64,000 nucleotides of DNA from Halomonas jincaotanensis. Its GTDB lineage: Bacteria > Pseudomonadota > Gammaproteobacteria > Pseudomonadales > Halomonadaceae. The position numbers were made by a program, and so were the translations under genes. The stretch spans positions 1 through 64,000 of the forward strand of contig NZ_JAHCLU010000008.1 of NCBI RefSeq assembly GCF_018448785.1. Reading direction: 5' to 3'. The notes under the pieces were generated by a model, which was given only the letters and a program-made list of their open reading frames with translations, was not told the origin of the DNA and did no database searches. This document shows, piece after piece, positions 50,580-59,846 of the stretch (positions are counted from its first letter, which is position 1; each line of letters opens with the position of its first letter).

Positions 50580-51314
50580 TCAGCCCAGTAGCGTCTCGGG
50601 CAGCCAGAGGCGACCCTCGCGCTGCCAGTGGCCGACTAGCGCCGGCACGCCCTGGCCCGCTGACTGGCTGAGTCGCGCCACGCCGGGAGGCGCCAGCATC
50701 TGAGCGTCGGGGTCGACCAGCACGCAGGGCGCGTCCAGCGGGGCATGGTCGAGCAGCAAGGCGGCCGGCATCACGGCAAGCGAGGTGCCGACCACTAGCA
50801 GCAAATCCGCCTCGGCGGCGATCTCGCAGGCCTCCACGAAGTGCGGCACGGCCTCCCCGAACCACACCACGTCGGGGCGCAGCTGACTGCCCTTGTCACA
50901 CAGATCGCCGAGGGCGATGCCGCCACGGGGCAGCGGATAGTGCATGCGCGGATCGATTGAGGAGCGCGCCTTGAGGATCTCGCCGTGCAGGTGCAGCACC
51001 TGGCGCGAACCGGCCCGCTCGTGCAGATCATCGATGTTCTGGGTGACGATGCTCACCCGAAAGCCCTGCTGTTCCAGGCTGGCCAGCGCCTGATGGGCGG
51101 AATTGGGACGTGCTCGGCGTACCTGGTCACGCCGCTGATCGTAGAAACGCAGCACGCGCCCCGGGTCGCGTCGCCAGGCCTCAGGCGTGGCAACATCCTC
51201 GATAGCATGATCGGCCCACAGGCCATCGCTGGCCCGAAAGGTCTGGATGCCGCTCTCGGCGCTGATTCCCGCGCCGGTGAATACCACCAGATGCGGCGCT
51301 CGCTGCTTCGCCAT
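50580..51314 (-). CDS. Sirtuin-family NAD-dependent protein deacylase without zinc cysteines
   Basis: A 244-residue sirtuin. The NAD fold has FTGAGISAESGIQTFR, TQNIDDLHERAG, the catalytic H110 in LHLHGE, VVWFGEAVP and VGTSLAVMPA. Y58 and R61 (FYDQRR) match the YxxR pair of desuccinylases/demalonylases (SIRT5/CobB type). The four zinc cysteines are missing; only C139 lies in that region. Function as a deacylase is likely but the specificity is inferred. Confidence 0.88.
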   Translation of the reverse strand: MAKQRAPHLVVFTGAGISAESGIQTFRASDGLWADHAIEDVATPEAWRRDPGRVLRFYDQRRDQVRRARPNSAHQALASLEQQGFRVSIVTQNIDDLHERAGSRQVLHLHGEILKARSSIDPRMHYPLPRGGIALGDLCDKGSQLRPDVVWFGEAVPHFVEACEIAAEADLLLVVGTSLAVMPAALLLDHAPLDAPCVLVDPDAQMLAPPGVARLSQSAGQGVPALVGHWQREGRLWLPETLLG

Positions 51315-51511
51315 TTACCACCTCCCGCCAACTACTCGCTTTCCCTGAAATTATCATTCTGGACCCCAGTGCGACCAGAGAGCACCGTCCGGCCCGGAAG
51401 TGGGTCGAAGAAGTCATCAAGAAAGGTGGGTAACGATGGCCAAACATCAGCCTTACTTGGCGAATCGGTCGCCGTGCGGCAGATTGTGATGATCTCGATG
51501 AAATGCTAATC

Positions 51512-51539
51512 TGTGTATAGATAACGCAAATCATACACA
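51512..51539. promoter_or_regulatory. Inverted repeat upstream of vapB, probable autoregulatory operator
   Basis: TGTGTAT (51512-51518) and ATACACA (51533-51539) are exact inverted copies separated by 14 bp, ending 10 bp before the vapB ATG. This is the usual place for toxin-antitoxin self-repression. Confidence 0.65.
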
Positions 51540-51549
51540 CAGGTGTCAC

Positions 51550-51744
51550 ATGAGAACCAACATTGTCATTGACGACCAGTTGATGGCGGAGGCTCTGAAG
51601 GCTTCTGGCTATACCACCAAAAAAGAGGCCGTCGAGCAAGGCCTGAAACTCTTGGTGCGACAGAGCAAGCAGCAGGAAATTCGAAAGCTACGCGGTAAGA
51701 TCAAGTGGGAAGGCGACCTGGATGAAATGCGGAGTGCTAGATGA
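51550..51744 (+). CDS. vapB: VapB-type antitoxin
   Basis: A 64-residue protein with the ribbon-helix-helix-like start MRTNIVIDDQLMAEALKASGYTTKKEAVEQGL, typical of VapB antitoxins whose C-terminal part (KIKWEGDLDEMR) wraps the toxin. The stop overlaps the vapC start by ATGA, so the pair is translationally coupled. Both genes are AT-richer than their neighbours, consistent with transfer. Confidence 0.9.
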   Translation: MRTNIVIDDQLMAEALKASGYTTKKEAVEQGLKLLVRQSKQQEIRKLRGKIKWEGDLDEMRSAR

Positions 51745-52142
51745 TACTGGTGGATACCAGCGTCTGGATCGACTATTTCAACGGACTCGTTAACCCACAG
51801 ACTGATCTGCTGGATGCCTCGATAGTCGAGGGCTCAGTTGCTATCGGCGATCTAATATTTCTGGAAATCCTGCAAGGCATTCGCAACGACAAGGATTACC
51901 GCAAAACCAAACAAAGCCTGCTGACGCTGGATCAGTATGAAATGTTTGGCAAAGAAATGGCAGAAAAGTGCGCCGATAATTACCGATCACTTCGCAAAAA
52001 AGGCATTACGATCAGAAAAACCGCTGACGTCATCATCGCGACTTTCTGTATAGAGAGCCGGCTGCCCCTGCTTTTCCTTGATCGCGACTTCATTCCCTTC
52101 ATTGATCACCTTGGGCTCGAACCTGCTCTGAGAGAAATATAA
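51741..52142 (+). CDS. vapC: VapC-type PIN-domain toxin
   Basis: A 133-residue PIN ribonuclease. The acidic catalytic residues are in VDTSVWIDYF (D5) and further on in TADVIIATFCIE and LLFLDRDF. The reading frame is intact, so the pair may be active. Target RNA is not predictable from the sequence. Confidence 0.92.
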   Translation: MILVDTSVWIDYFNGLVNPQTDLLDASIVEGSVAIGDLIFLEILQGIRNDKDYRKTKQSLLTLDQYEMFGKEMAEKCADNYRSLRKKGITIRKTADVIIATFCIESRLPLLFLDRDFIPFIDHLGLEPALREI

Positions 52143-52354
52143 TGCCTGCAGCATGCGCACCCTTGTAATGAAGCCGAAGGCGCAATCTTGCTCTACCGTC
52201 CCCGTTTTGTGACGGCAATATCCACACTCTAGCTCAATAAACTTTAGTTCGTTATCGGATAGAGAGCAGTTAACTTTGGCGGAAAAACGGTGTCGCCTGG
52301 GCGGTAAAACGCCAGCCGCGGCTGGCGTCCTGGTTGGCGGATGGCGCGGCAACG

Positions 52355-52774
52355 TCAGGCTCCGTGATAGCCATCCTCTTCGGGGCTCTCGTGATTCCCC
52401 TTGGGCAATTCCCCGGCCCAGGCCATGGCCGCAACGTGATCGCGCATGGGAAAGGTGCGGATCTCCACGGCCTTGAACAGTCGCTTTTCCAGGTGGGCGA
52501 GTTGCTTGACCCACTCCTGGTCGGTGACCACGGCGGCTCGGTGATAGTGTTCGAGATCGCCAAGCTGGGTCAGGCCGTAGCCGACATCCTTCATCAAGGC
52601 GGTCAGGGTCATAAAACGCAGGGTGTCGATCTCGACCACCAGGCTGACCTTGGGATGCGCCTGCTTGGCGGCCTCGATGGCATCGATGGCGCGCTGCAGC
52701 TCATGGGCGGTCACGACACCCCCCGCTTTCATCGCCACGACATGGTCAGCCGGATGGGAGATGAGGTCCAACAT
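52355..52774 (-). CDS. SpoIIAA-like (STAS-related) protein
   Basis: A 139-residue protein of the SpoIIAA-like family (MLDLISHPADHVVAMKAGGVVTAHELQRAIDAIE; VVEIDTLRFMTLTALMKDVGYGL). Members are small cytoplasmic proteins of unclear function in many proteobacteria. AAGGAG is seven bases before the ATG at 52774. The gene is divergent from the glycosyltransferase. Confidence 0.85.
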   Translation of the reverse strand: MLDLISHPADHVVAMKAGGVVTAHELQRAIDAIEAAKQAHPKVSLVVEIDTLRFMTLTALMKDVGYGLTQLGDLEHYHRAAVVTDQEWVKQLAHLEKRLFKAVEIRTFPMRDHVAAMAWAGELPKGNHESPEEDGYHGA

Positions 52775-52939
52775 GGGCGTTCTCCTTGGGGTTATGGGAA
52801 AAGCAAAGCAGCGTCGGTCTCTTTCAGCATAGCGCGCCGTGACAACTACTGGTGCCCAAAGGACGCTGCTGGGAAAGTCACGAAAACGTCACCTAACCGC
52901 GCAAGCATAGGGCTGAATGCCACAAGAGAGTCACACAGC

Positions 52940-54283
52940 ATGCCTCTGCGCGCGCGCGAACCGCTTAGCGAAGCGGAAGTTGAGCAGCTGATCCGGCTGG
53001 CTCGCGGCAATGCACTGACCCAGCATCGCCAAGCCGAGCGAGCGGCCCAACAGCCCGCGGCCACCACCGCCTTGCGGTCGAACACGCCGAGCTCAAGGAC
53101 AGATTTTCAACCTCTGAGAATCCTGATGCTAGCGGATGTGTTCTTTCCACGCATCAACGGGGTCTCCACTTCCATCGCCAGCTTCCGTGGGGCGCTCGAA
53201 CGTCAGGGCCACGCGGTCATCCTGATCTGCCCCAACTACCCGGTGGGCCAGATAGACGCGCCGGGCGTGCTGCGCATCCGTTCGCACGGATTGCCAGGTG
53301 ACCCTGAAGATCGCATGATGCGCTACCGTGAGCTGATGGCTCTGACGCCGCAGCTCGCCGCAACAGCTTTCGACCTGATCCATGTGCACACGCCCTTCGT
53401 GGCCCACTACGCCGGCATCGCCCTGGGGCGCCGGCTGGGCATTCCAGTAGTGGCCACCTACCACACTCTCTTCGAGGAATACCTGCACCACTATGTGCGC
53501 TGGCTGCCGCGTCGCTGGCTGCGCTTCGCCGCCCGTCGCCTATCGGTGCGCCAATGCCAACAGGTTAGTGCCCTGGTAGCGCCCTCCCTGGCCATGCAAG
53601 AGGCGCTGGAGCGCTATGGCGTCACCACGCCCATGGCAGTCATTCCCACCGGCCTGGCACTGGAGACCTTTACCCATCCCCATGAGGCGAGCGATTTTCG
53701 CCACTGCTACAACCTGCCGCCGGAGGCCAGGCTGCTGCTCTTCGTGGGCCGTGCGGCCAACGAGAAGAACATTGGCTTTCTGATCGAGATGCTACCCCAG
53801 GTACTGGCCAAGCACCCTGCCACTCGGCTGATCATCACCGGCGAAGGCCCGGCCCAGGCGGCGCTGGCCCGACAGGCACGTCAGGCAGGGCTTGGCGAAG
53901 CAGTGATCTTTCTCGGCTATCTCGACCGCGATGGCCCCTTGCAGGCGGCCTACCGCGCCGCTGATGTGTTCGTGTTCGCGTCACGCACGGAGACACAGGG
54001 GTTGGTGCTGCTGGAAGCCCTTGCCCTCGGCACTCCGGTGGTCTCCACCGCAGTAATGGGCACCCGCGATATGCTGGAGGACGGCGCCGGCTGCCTGATC
54101 GCCGAAGAGCGCTACGACGACTTCGCCACCAAGGTAAACCGCGTACTCAGCGACCCGGTGCTGCAGACAGAGCTTGCCCGCCGCGGCCCCATCCATGCCG
54201 CTCGGTGGCACGAAGATGCCCTGGCGGCGGAACTGGCACGGGTGTATTGGCAGTGCGTTGGGGCGGCAGCAAGCGGAAGGTGA
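52940..54283 (+). CDS. GT4-family glycosyltransferase
   Basis: A 447-residue glycosyltransferase of the GT-B fold. The core starts at about residue 60 with ILMLADVFFPRINGVSTSIASF and has HVHTPFVAHYAG, VGRAANEKNIGFLIEM and FASRTETQGLVLLEALALGTPVV (EX7E-type donor site). It resembles lipid or GDP-mannose-type glycosyltransferases. About 60 N-terminal residues lie before the domain and could be disordered; a later start is possible. Donor and acceptor are not readable. Confidence 0.85.
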   Translation: MPLRAREPLSEAEVEQLIRLARGNALTQHRQAERAAQQPAATTALRSNTPSSRTDFQPLRILMLADVFFPRINGVSTSIASFRGALERQGHAVILICPNYPVGQIDAPGVLRIRSHGLPGDPEDRMMRYRELMALTPQLAATAFDLIHVHTPFVAHYAGIALGRRLGIPVVATYHTLFEEYLHHYVRWLPRRWLRFAARRLSVRQCQQVSALVAPSLAMQEALERYGVTTPMAVIPTGLALETFTHPHEASDFRHCYNLPPEARLLLFVGRAANEKNIGFLIEMLPQVLAKHPATRLIITGEGPAQAALARQARQAGLGEAVIFLGYLDRDGPLQAAYRAADVFVFASRTETQGLVLLEALALGTPVVSTAVMGTRDMLEDGAGCLIAEERYDDFATKVNRVLSDPVLQTELARRGPIHAARWHEDALAAELARVYWQCVGAAASGR

Positions 54284-54298
54284 CGCACCACAGCCTGA

Positions 54299-56044
54299 CT
54301 AGTAGACCAAGGCGTTGCCTTCGGCGCCGGCGAAGCGCTGCTTGTTGCGATACGGGTAGACATCAATCACCCGACCGTCGCGGATCGCCTGCTGCAGGCT
54401 CTTCCAGTAGTCGGCATCGAAAAGCTCAGGATGCAGCTCGAAAAACAGCTTTCGCAACCGTACGTCGGCGAACAGGAAGGGGCCGAATTCCTCGGGAAAG
54501 ACATCATTGGGTCCCACCGAGTACCACGGTTCGTCGGCGAGTTCCTGCTCGGGATACATGGGCTCGGGAATGTGGCGGAAGTTACACTCGGTCAGGTAGC
54601 TGACCTCATCGTAATCGTAGAAGATCACTCGGCCGTGGCGGGTCACGCCGAAGTTCTTGAGCAGCATGTCGCCGGGAAAGATATTGGCCGCCGCCATCTG
54701 CTTGATGGCGTTGCCGTAGTCCTTGAGCACCGCGCGGATCTCATCGGCGTCGCACTGCTCCACGTAGAGGTTCAGCGGCGTCATCATGCGTTCGGTGTAA
54801 CAGTGCTCGATGATCACCTTGTCGCCCTTCAGATGCACCGTCGATGGCGCCACCTGAAGCAGGTGCTCCAGACAATCGGGGGCGAAATGGTCCTGGCGGG
54901 CGATAAAGTGCGAGAACTCCTGGGTATCGGCCATGCGTCCCACCCGATCGTGGCGCTTGACCAGTCGGTACTTCTCGCGCACGTTCTCGCGACTCATCTC
55001 CTTGGTAGGGTCGAAGCGATCCTTGATGATCTTGAACACGGTGCGATAGGACGGCAGCACGAAAACAGCCATCACCATACCCCTCACCCCGGGAGCGATG
55101 ATGAACTGGTCTTCACGCTTGGCAACATGGTGATTCAGCGCGCGAAAGAACTCGGTCTTGCCATGCTTGAAGAAACCGATGGCGGCGTATAGCTCGCCTT
55201 CCGGCTTGTCGGGCATCAGCTCCTTTAGGTAGCGGACGAACTCGCGAGGCACCTGGACGTTCACCTGGAAATAGGCGCGGGTAAAGGAAAAGATGATCGA
55301 CACCTCGTCGGGCTCGATGATCACGGTATCCAGATGCAGCCCCTTGCCGTCGTCGTGCAGTACCGGCAACACCAGCGGCACCTGCTCCCCGCCCCCCTTG
55401 ATGCGACCCACCAGATAGGCGCCCTTGTTGCGGTAGAACACGCTCTTGAGCAGTTCGATCTCGGCATCCGGGGCGTCGAGGATGGCGCCCGGCAGATGAT
55501 GGCGGAGAAACTCCCCGCCCTGGTGGGCGTCGTGCTCAAGATCGTCGTAGTCCGTCTCGAACGGCGCCTCCTTCAGGGCCCAGCGAATCGCCGCCTCCCA
55601 GTCGCTGTTGATCTTTACCCGACGGCAGCGCTCGATGCCCGAATGGTGGGCAGCGCCGTCCCGCGAGCTGTAGACGAACATCCAGTCATTGCGGATATGA
55701 CGATGATGGAAGAGCGAGCAGAACATTGAATTGAAGTAGGTCTCGGCCAGCTCGTAGTCGAGACGCTGACTGATCAGCTCGGCATAGTGCTGCTTGGCCT
55801 CGCGCCAGCACTCGCAGTGGAGCAATACATCCTCGTCGAAGGATCGCCTCAGGCGTTCGCGAGTCTCGTCGACTTTCTCGCCATAGAGGTTGATCCGCTC
55901 CGCCGAGGCTTGCTGAGCCTCCCGCCAGGCGGCGTCACGGAAGCGCCGGCTGGCATCCGCGGTAATCTGCTTGAAACGTGAACGATACTCGTCGAAACCG
56001 TGCAGCACGGTGGCGGCGAGTCGATAGGCGGGCGAATGCTTCAT
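54299..56044 (-). CDS. aceK: Isocitrate dehydrogenase kinase/phosphatase
   Basis: A 581-residue bifunctional enzyme that phosphorylates and dephosphorylates isocitrate dehydrogenase, setting flux between the TCA cycle and glyoxylate shunt. The kinase-like fold carries ALNHHVAKREDQFIIAPGVRGMVMAVFVLPSY (ATP site) and GRVIFYDYDEVSYL (metal site). Length is close to E. coli (578). AGGAG precedes the ATG at 56044. In E. coli it lies in aceBAK; here aceB and aceA are not adjacent, and it is convergent with the glycosyltransferase. Confidence 0.95.
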   Translation of the reverse strand: MKHSPAYRLAATVLHGFDEYRSRFKQITADASRRFRDAAWREAQQASAERINLYGEKVDETRERLRRSFDEDVLLHCECWREAKQHYAELISQRLDYELAETYFNSMFCSLFHHRHIRNDWMFVYSSRDGAAHHSGIERCRRVKINSDWEAAIRWALKEAPFETDYDDLEHDAHQGGEFLRHHLPGAILDAPDAEIELLKSVFYRNKGAYLVGRIKGGGEQVPLVLPVLHDDGKGLHLDTVIIEPDEVSIIFSFTRAYFQVNVQVPREFVRYLKELMPDKPEGELYAAIGFFKHGKTEFFRALNHHVAKREDQFIIAPGVRGMVMAVFVLPSYRTVFKIIKDRFDPTKEMSRENVREKYRLVKRHDRVGRMADTQEFSHFIARQDHFAPDCLEHLLQVAPSTVHLKGDKVIIEHCYTERMMTPLNLYVEQCDADEIRAVLKDYGNAIKQMAAANIFPGDMLLKNFGVTRHGRVIFYDYDEVSYLTECNFRHIPEPMYPEQELADEPWYSVGPNDVFPEEFGPFLFADVRLRKLFFELHPELFDADYWKSLQQAIRDGRVIDVYPYRNKQRFAGAEGNALVY

Positions 56045-56144
56045 GGGTTCACTCCTGGCAGCGTCGACGTCAAGCATCCCCGATATCGCAGCGCAGCGCG
56101 AGACGACCATGGTGGGGATAACTCCGGAGGCGATAACGGTTAAG

Positions 56145-56194
56145 TGTCATCGTCGGGTCACGGGATGGTCACGCGAACAACCTAGATATGTCAT
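56145..56194 (+). promoter_or_regulatory. PHO-box-like array upstream of phnD
   Basis: GTCAT/GTCAC half-sites occur at 56146, 56157 and 56168 with exact 11-bp spacing, and another at 56190, which keeps the 11-bp register with one step skipped. This is the spacing of PhoB half-site repeats. The array lies about 67-115 bp ahead of the phnD ATG. PhoB control of the transporter is inferred. Confidence 0.65.
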
Positions 56195-56260
56195 CAAGGA
56201 CTTCCACGATGAGGACTGTCGTTCGCAAATCTTGATCATCATCCTTTCCAGGAGACTCTC

Positions 56261-57235
56261 ATGTCGACCGTCCCGATGCCCCGCCCCCTGCTCTGCGCCG
56301 CCGTTGCCGCCGCGCTCTTCACCGCCGGCACGTCCGTCGTTCACGCCGAATTCTCCCTCGGCGAGGGCTATACCGATGACGACGGCGACATGGTCGCCGA
56401 TATTCCCGAAGACGAGTCCCAGTGGCTCGACCCCGACACCCTGGTGTTCGCCTATACGCCGGTGGAAGACCCGGCCGTCTACGCCGATGTCTGGGCCGAC
56501 TTTCTGGATCACATGGAGGAAGTCACCGACAAGAACGTACAGTTCTTCCCGGTGCAGTCCAACGCCGCCCAGATCGAGGCGATGCGCGCCGGTCGCCTGC
56601 ACGTCGCCGGCTTCAATACCGGCTCCAACCCGCTGGCCGTCGCCTGCGCCGGCTTCCGACCCTTCGCCATGATGGCCGCCGAGGATGGTTCCTTCGGTTA
56701 CGAGATGGAGATCATCACCTACCCCGGCTCGGGCATCGAGGAGGTCGAAGACATTCGTGGGCGCACCCTGACTCACACCTCGGAAACCTCCAACTCCGGC
56801 TTCAAGGCCCCCACCGCGCTGATGGCCTCCGAATTCGACATGGTGTCCGGTGAGGACTATGAGGTCGACTTCTCCGGCAAGCACGACAACTCGGTGCTCG
56901 GTGTGGCCAATCAGGACTACGAGGTCGCCACCGTCGCCAACTCGGTCAAGAACCGCATGATCGACCGCGACGTCGTCAGCGACGACCAACTCGAGGTCAT
57001 CTACCAGTCCGACACCTTCCCCACCACCGGCTACGGCACTGTCTACAACCTCGCGCCGGAACTGCAGGAGGTCATTCAGGACGCCTTCTTCAGCTATGAC
57101 TGGGAAGGCACGCAGCTGGCCGAAGAGTTCGGCCGCAACGGCGAGTCACAGTTCATCCCCATTACCTTCGAGGAGCAATGGGCGGTGATTCGTCAGATCG
57201 ATGAGGCCAACGACGTGTCGTATAACTGCCAGTAA
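56261..57235 (+). CDS. phnD: Phosphonate/phosphite ABC transporter substrate-binding protein
   Basis: A 324-residue periplasmic binding protein of the PhnD family. A signal peptide (cleavage near VVHAEF, about residue 31) is followed by FAYTPVEDPAVYADVWADFL and VQFFPVQSNAAQIEAMRAGRLHVAGFNTG, and the ligand-loop region TLTHTSETSNSGFKAP. Many Asp/Glu residues suit an exported protein in a saline habitat. phnC and two permeases follow, so this is the receptor of the system. Phosphonate versus phosphite preference cannot be told. Confidence 0.93.
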   Translation: MSTVPMPRPLLCAAVAAALFTAGTSVVHAEFSLGEGYTDDDGDMVADIPEDESQWLDPDTLVFAYTPVEDPAVYADVWADFLDHMEEVTDKNVQFFPVQSNAAQIEAMRAGRLHVAGFNTGSNPLAVACAGFRPFAMMAAEDGSFGYEMEIITYPGSGIEEVEDIRGRTLTHTSETSNSGFKAPTALMASEFDMVSGEDYEVDFSGKHDNSVLGVANQDYEVATVANSVKNRMIDRDVVSDDQLEVIYQSDTFPTTGYGTVYNLAPELQEVIQDAFFSYDWEGTQLAEEFGRNGESQFIPITFEEQWAVIRQIDEANDVSYNCQ

Positions 57236-57250
57236 CGCGTCCCTACCAGT

Positions 57251-57283
57251 CGACATGCGGGCGGCCCAACCGTCCGCATGTCG
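57251..57283 (+). other. Intercistronic hairpin between phnD and phnC
   Basis: CGACATGCGG (57251-57260) pairs perfectly with CCGCATGTCG (57274-57283) over 10 bp around a 13-nt loop. Such a hairpin after a binding-protein gene commonly protects the upstream mRNA so that the receptor is made in excess. It also buries the ATG at 57278. Confidence 0.7.
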
Positions 57284-57304
57284 GCGTTTGCATCGGGGGC
57301 TCCC

Positions 57305-58141
57305 GTGTTAGAACTTCACCATCTTTCCAAGACCTATCGCTCCAAGACTGGCGCCACCGGCGACACGGCATTGAGCGATGTGTCATTTCGCGTGCCGCGC
57401 GGCGAGGTCGTGGGCCTGATCGGCCCCTCCGGGGCCGGCAAGTCGACGCTGATCCGCTGCATCAATCGCCTGGTTGAACCGACCCAAGGCGAGATTCGCC
57501 TGGGCGACACGAACCTGGTCGGCCTGGGCACCGGCGAACTGCGCCGCCAACGCCGTCGCATCGGCATGATCTTCCAGGAATACGCCCTGGTCGAACGGCT
57601 GACAGTCATGGAGAACGTGCTTTCCGGCCGGCTCGGTTACGTGCCCTTCTGGCGCAGCTTCACGCGGCGATTTCCCGGCCAGGACATTGAACGCGCCTAT
57701 CGCCTGCTCGACCGCGTCGGCCTGCTCGACCAGGCCGACAAGCGCGCCGATGCCCTTTCGGGCGGCCAGCGCCAGCGGGTGGGCATCGCTCGCGCCCTGG
57801 CACAGGAACCGGAGCTGCTGCTGGTCGACGAACCCACCGCCAGCCTCGATCCCAAGACCAGCCGCCAGATCATGCGTCTGATCACCGAGATCTGCGCCGA
57901 GCACCTGCTACCGGCCATCGTCAACATTCACGACGTGCCCCTGGCGCAGCAGTTCACGAGCCGCATCATCGGGCTGCGCAGTGGCAAGGTGGTGTTCGAT
58001 GGGTCACCGGCTTCGCTCAGCGACGCCGCACTCACCGAGATTTACGGCGCCGAGGACTGGACGGCCATGCAGCAGGAGCACGAACAGGACGAAGCCGCCG
58101 ATGCCGACGCCCGGCTGCGTCTCGCGGGAGTCGTCAAATGA
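57305..58141 (+). CDS. phnC: Phosphonate/phosphite ABC transporter ATP-binding protein
   Basis: A 278-residue ABC ATPase with Walker [11 protein letters not shown]-loop, signature [15 protein letters not shown] and Walker [11 protein letters not shown]. The start is uncertain: the first in-frame ATG (57278) lies inside the stem of the hairpin, whereas GTG at 57305 begins the conserved [10 protein letters not shown]. The gene is 69 bp after phnD and overlaps phnE1 by ATGA. Confidence 0.92.
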   Translation: MLELHHLSKTYRSKTGATGDTALSDVSFRVPRGEVVGLIGPSGAGKSTLIRCINRLVEPTQGEIRLGDTNLVGLGTGELRRQRRRIGMIFQEYALVERLTVMENVLSGRLGYVPFWRSFTRRFPGQDIERAYRLLDRVGLLDQADKRADALSGGQRQRVGIARALAQEPELLLVDEPTASLDPKTSRQIMRLITEICAEHLLPAIVNIHDVPLAQQFTSRIIGLRSGKVVFDGSPASLSDAALTEIYGAEDWTAMQQEHEQDEAADADARLRLAGVVK

Positions 58142-58941
58142 CCACGGCCTACCCGCGCCGCTGGCGCCGCCCGCCGCAGATCGTCCCCGATCGCCGCTGG
58201 CGAATTGGCCTGCAGCTCTTGATTCTCGCCTACCTGGTGCTCGCGGTAGGCTCGGTTGAGGTCGACTGGACCCGCGTCGCCGAAGGGCTGGTGCGCGGCC
58301 AGCGTTTCGCCATGGGCTTTCTACAGCCCGACTTCACGAGCCGCTGGACAGACATTCGCCAGGGCCTGATCGAAAGCCTGACCATGACCCTGACCGCCAC
58401 CGTGGTAGGCGTGCTGATCTCGGTGCCCATCGGCATCGGCGCGGCGCGCAACCTGGCGCCGCCGCCGGTCTATCTGGTCTGCCGTTCGATCGTCGCGGTG
58501 AGCCGCTCGCTGCAGGAGATCATCATCGCGATCTTTCTGGTGGCGATGTTCGGTTTCGGCCCTTTCGCCGGCTTTCTGACGCTCTCCTTCGCCTCGATCG
58601 GCTTCATTGCCAAGCTGCTCGCCGACGACATCGAGGAGATCGACGCCAGCCAGGCCGAGGCAATTCGCGCCACCGGCGCCAGTTGGTGGCAGCTGGTGCA
58701 CTACGCCATCCAGCCTCAGGTGATGCCCCGGCTGATCGGGCTGTCGCTGTACCGCCTGGACATCAACTTCCGCGAGAGTTCGGTGATCGGCATCGTCGGC
58801 GCTGGCGGCATCGGTGCCACCCTCAATACCGCCATCGACCGCTACGAATACGACAGTGCGGGCGCGATCCTGCTGATCATCATCGCCATCGTCATGGTCG
58901 TCGAATACAGCTCCAGCTATCTGAGGAAGTTCCTGCAATGA
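58138..58941 (+). CDS. phnE: Phosphonate/phosphite ABC transporter permease (first)
   Basis: A 267-residue inner-membrane permease with about six helices and the coupling loop [24 protein letters not shown]. The motif [17 protein letters not shown] is typical of PhnE. It overlaps phnC at the start and a second PhnE at the end (ATGA). Two permease subunits probably form a heterodimer. Confidence 0.93.
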   Translation: MTTAYPRRWRRPPQIVPDRRWRIGLQLLILAYLVLAVGSVEVDWTRVAEGLVRGQRFAMGFLQPDFTSRWTDIRQGLIESLTMTLTATVVGVLISVPIGIGAARNLAPPPVYLVCRSIVAVSRSLQEIIIAIFLVAMFGFGPFAGFLTLSFASIGFIAKLLADDIEEIDASQAEAIRATGASWWQLVHYAIQPQVMPRLIGLSLYRLDINFRESSVIGIVGAGGIGATLNTAIDRYEYDSAGAILLIIIAIVMVVEYSSSYLRKFLQ

Positions 58942-59807
58942 GCGATGCCAATCCGTTCTACCGCGAGACGTCTCACCGCAAACCCGGCTCGCGACCCGGC
59001 GAGCCCAGGCACTACTCGCAGATATGGACCTTCCGCACCCCGCATACCCGGCTGGCGATGTGGGTCGGCTGGCTGGCGCTGGTGGCGCTGTTCGTCTATT
59101 GCTGGCAGGTCATGAACGCCAACACCATGTGGGTGTTTGTCAACGATACCCCGAGCCAGGCCGCCGACCTGGGCAGCCGCATGCTGCCGCCAAGCCTTGG
59201 CTACCTGCCGGAGCTGCTCCCACCATTGTGGGACACGCTCAACATCGCCACCCTGGGCACCCTTGGCGGGGTGATCATGGCGGTACCCGTGGCCTTCCTG
59301 GCGGCGCGCAACACCACGCCCTCGATCGCCTTCGTGCGGCCCATTGCCTTGTTCATCATCGTCACCTCGCGATCGATCAACTCGCTGATCTGGGCACTAC
59401 TACTGGTGGCAATGATCGGCCCCGGCATCCTCGCCGGCATCGTCGCCATCGCCCTGCGCTCCATCGGCTTCGTCGGCAAGCTGCTCTATGAAGCCATCGA
59501 GGAGACCGACGCTCGCCAGATCGAGGCCGTTACCGCGACCGGCGCCGGCAGGGCCCAGGTACTCAACTACGGCATCGTGCCCCAGGTGATGCCGGCCTTC
59601 TGGGGCATCTCGGTCTTCCGCTGGGACATCAATATTCGCGAGAGCACGATCCTCGGGCTGGTAGGCGCCGGCGGTATCGGCCTCAAGCTCCAGGCGTCGA
59701 TCAACACCCTGGCTTGGCCTCAGGTCAGCACGATCCTGATCGTGATACTCGCCACGGTGATCTTCAGCGAGTGGGTTTCCGCCCGCGTGCGCCACGCCAT
59801 TCTCTGA
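58938..59807 (+). CDS. phnE: Phosphonate/phosphite ABC transporter permease (second)
   Basis: A 289-residue paralogue of the previous gene. It has a longer, polar N-terminus (about 35 residues) before the first helix, then the same IEAVTATGAGRAQVLNYGIVPQVMPAF coupling loop and ESTILGLVGAGGIGLKL. The ATG at 58938 overlaps the first permease stop. It is the last gene of the transporter unit. Confidence 0.93.
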   Translation: MSDANPFYRETSHRKPGSRPGEPRHYSQIWTFRTPHTRLAMWVGWLALVALFVYCWQVMNANTMWVFVNDTPSQAADLGSRMLPPSLGYLPELLPPLWDTLNIATLGTLGGVIMAVPVAFLAARNTTPSIAFVRPIALFIIVTSRSINSLIWALLLVAMIGPGILAGIVAIALRSIGFVGKLLYEAIEETDARQIEAVTATGAGRAQVLNYGIVPQVMPAFWGISVFRWDINIRESTILGLVGAGGIGLKLQASINTLAWPQVSTILIVILATVIFSEWVSARVRHAIL

Positions 59808-59846
59808 CTAGGCAAGCCTGCTTGTGAAGTGGCTGAAATCGGCGTT

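Noticed and set aside
51340..51510. Possible decayed second antitoxin upstream of vapB
   Set aside because: A short stretch resembling an antitoxin tail (ARKWVEEVIKKGG followed by a stop) is too brief to support a gene remnant.
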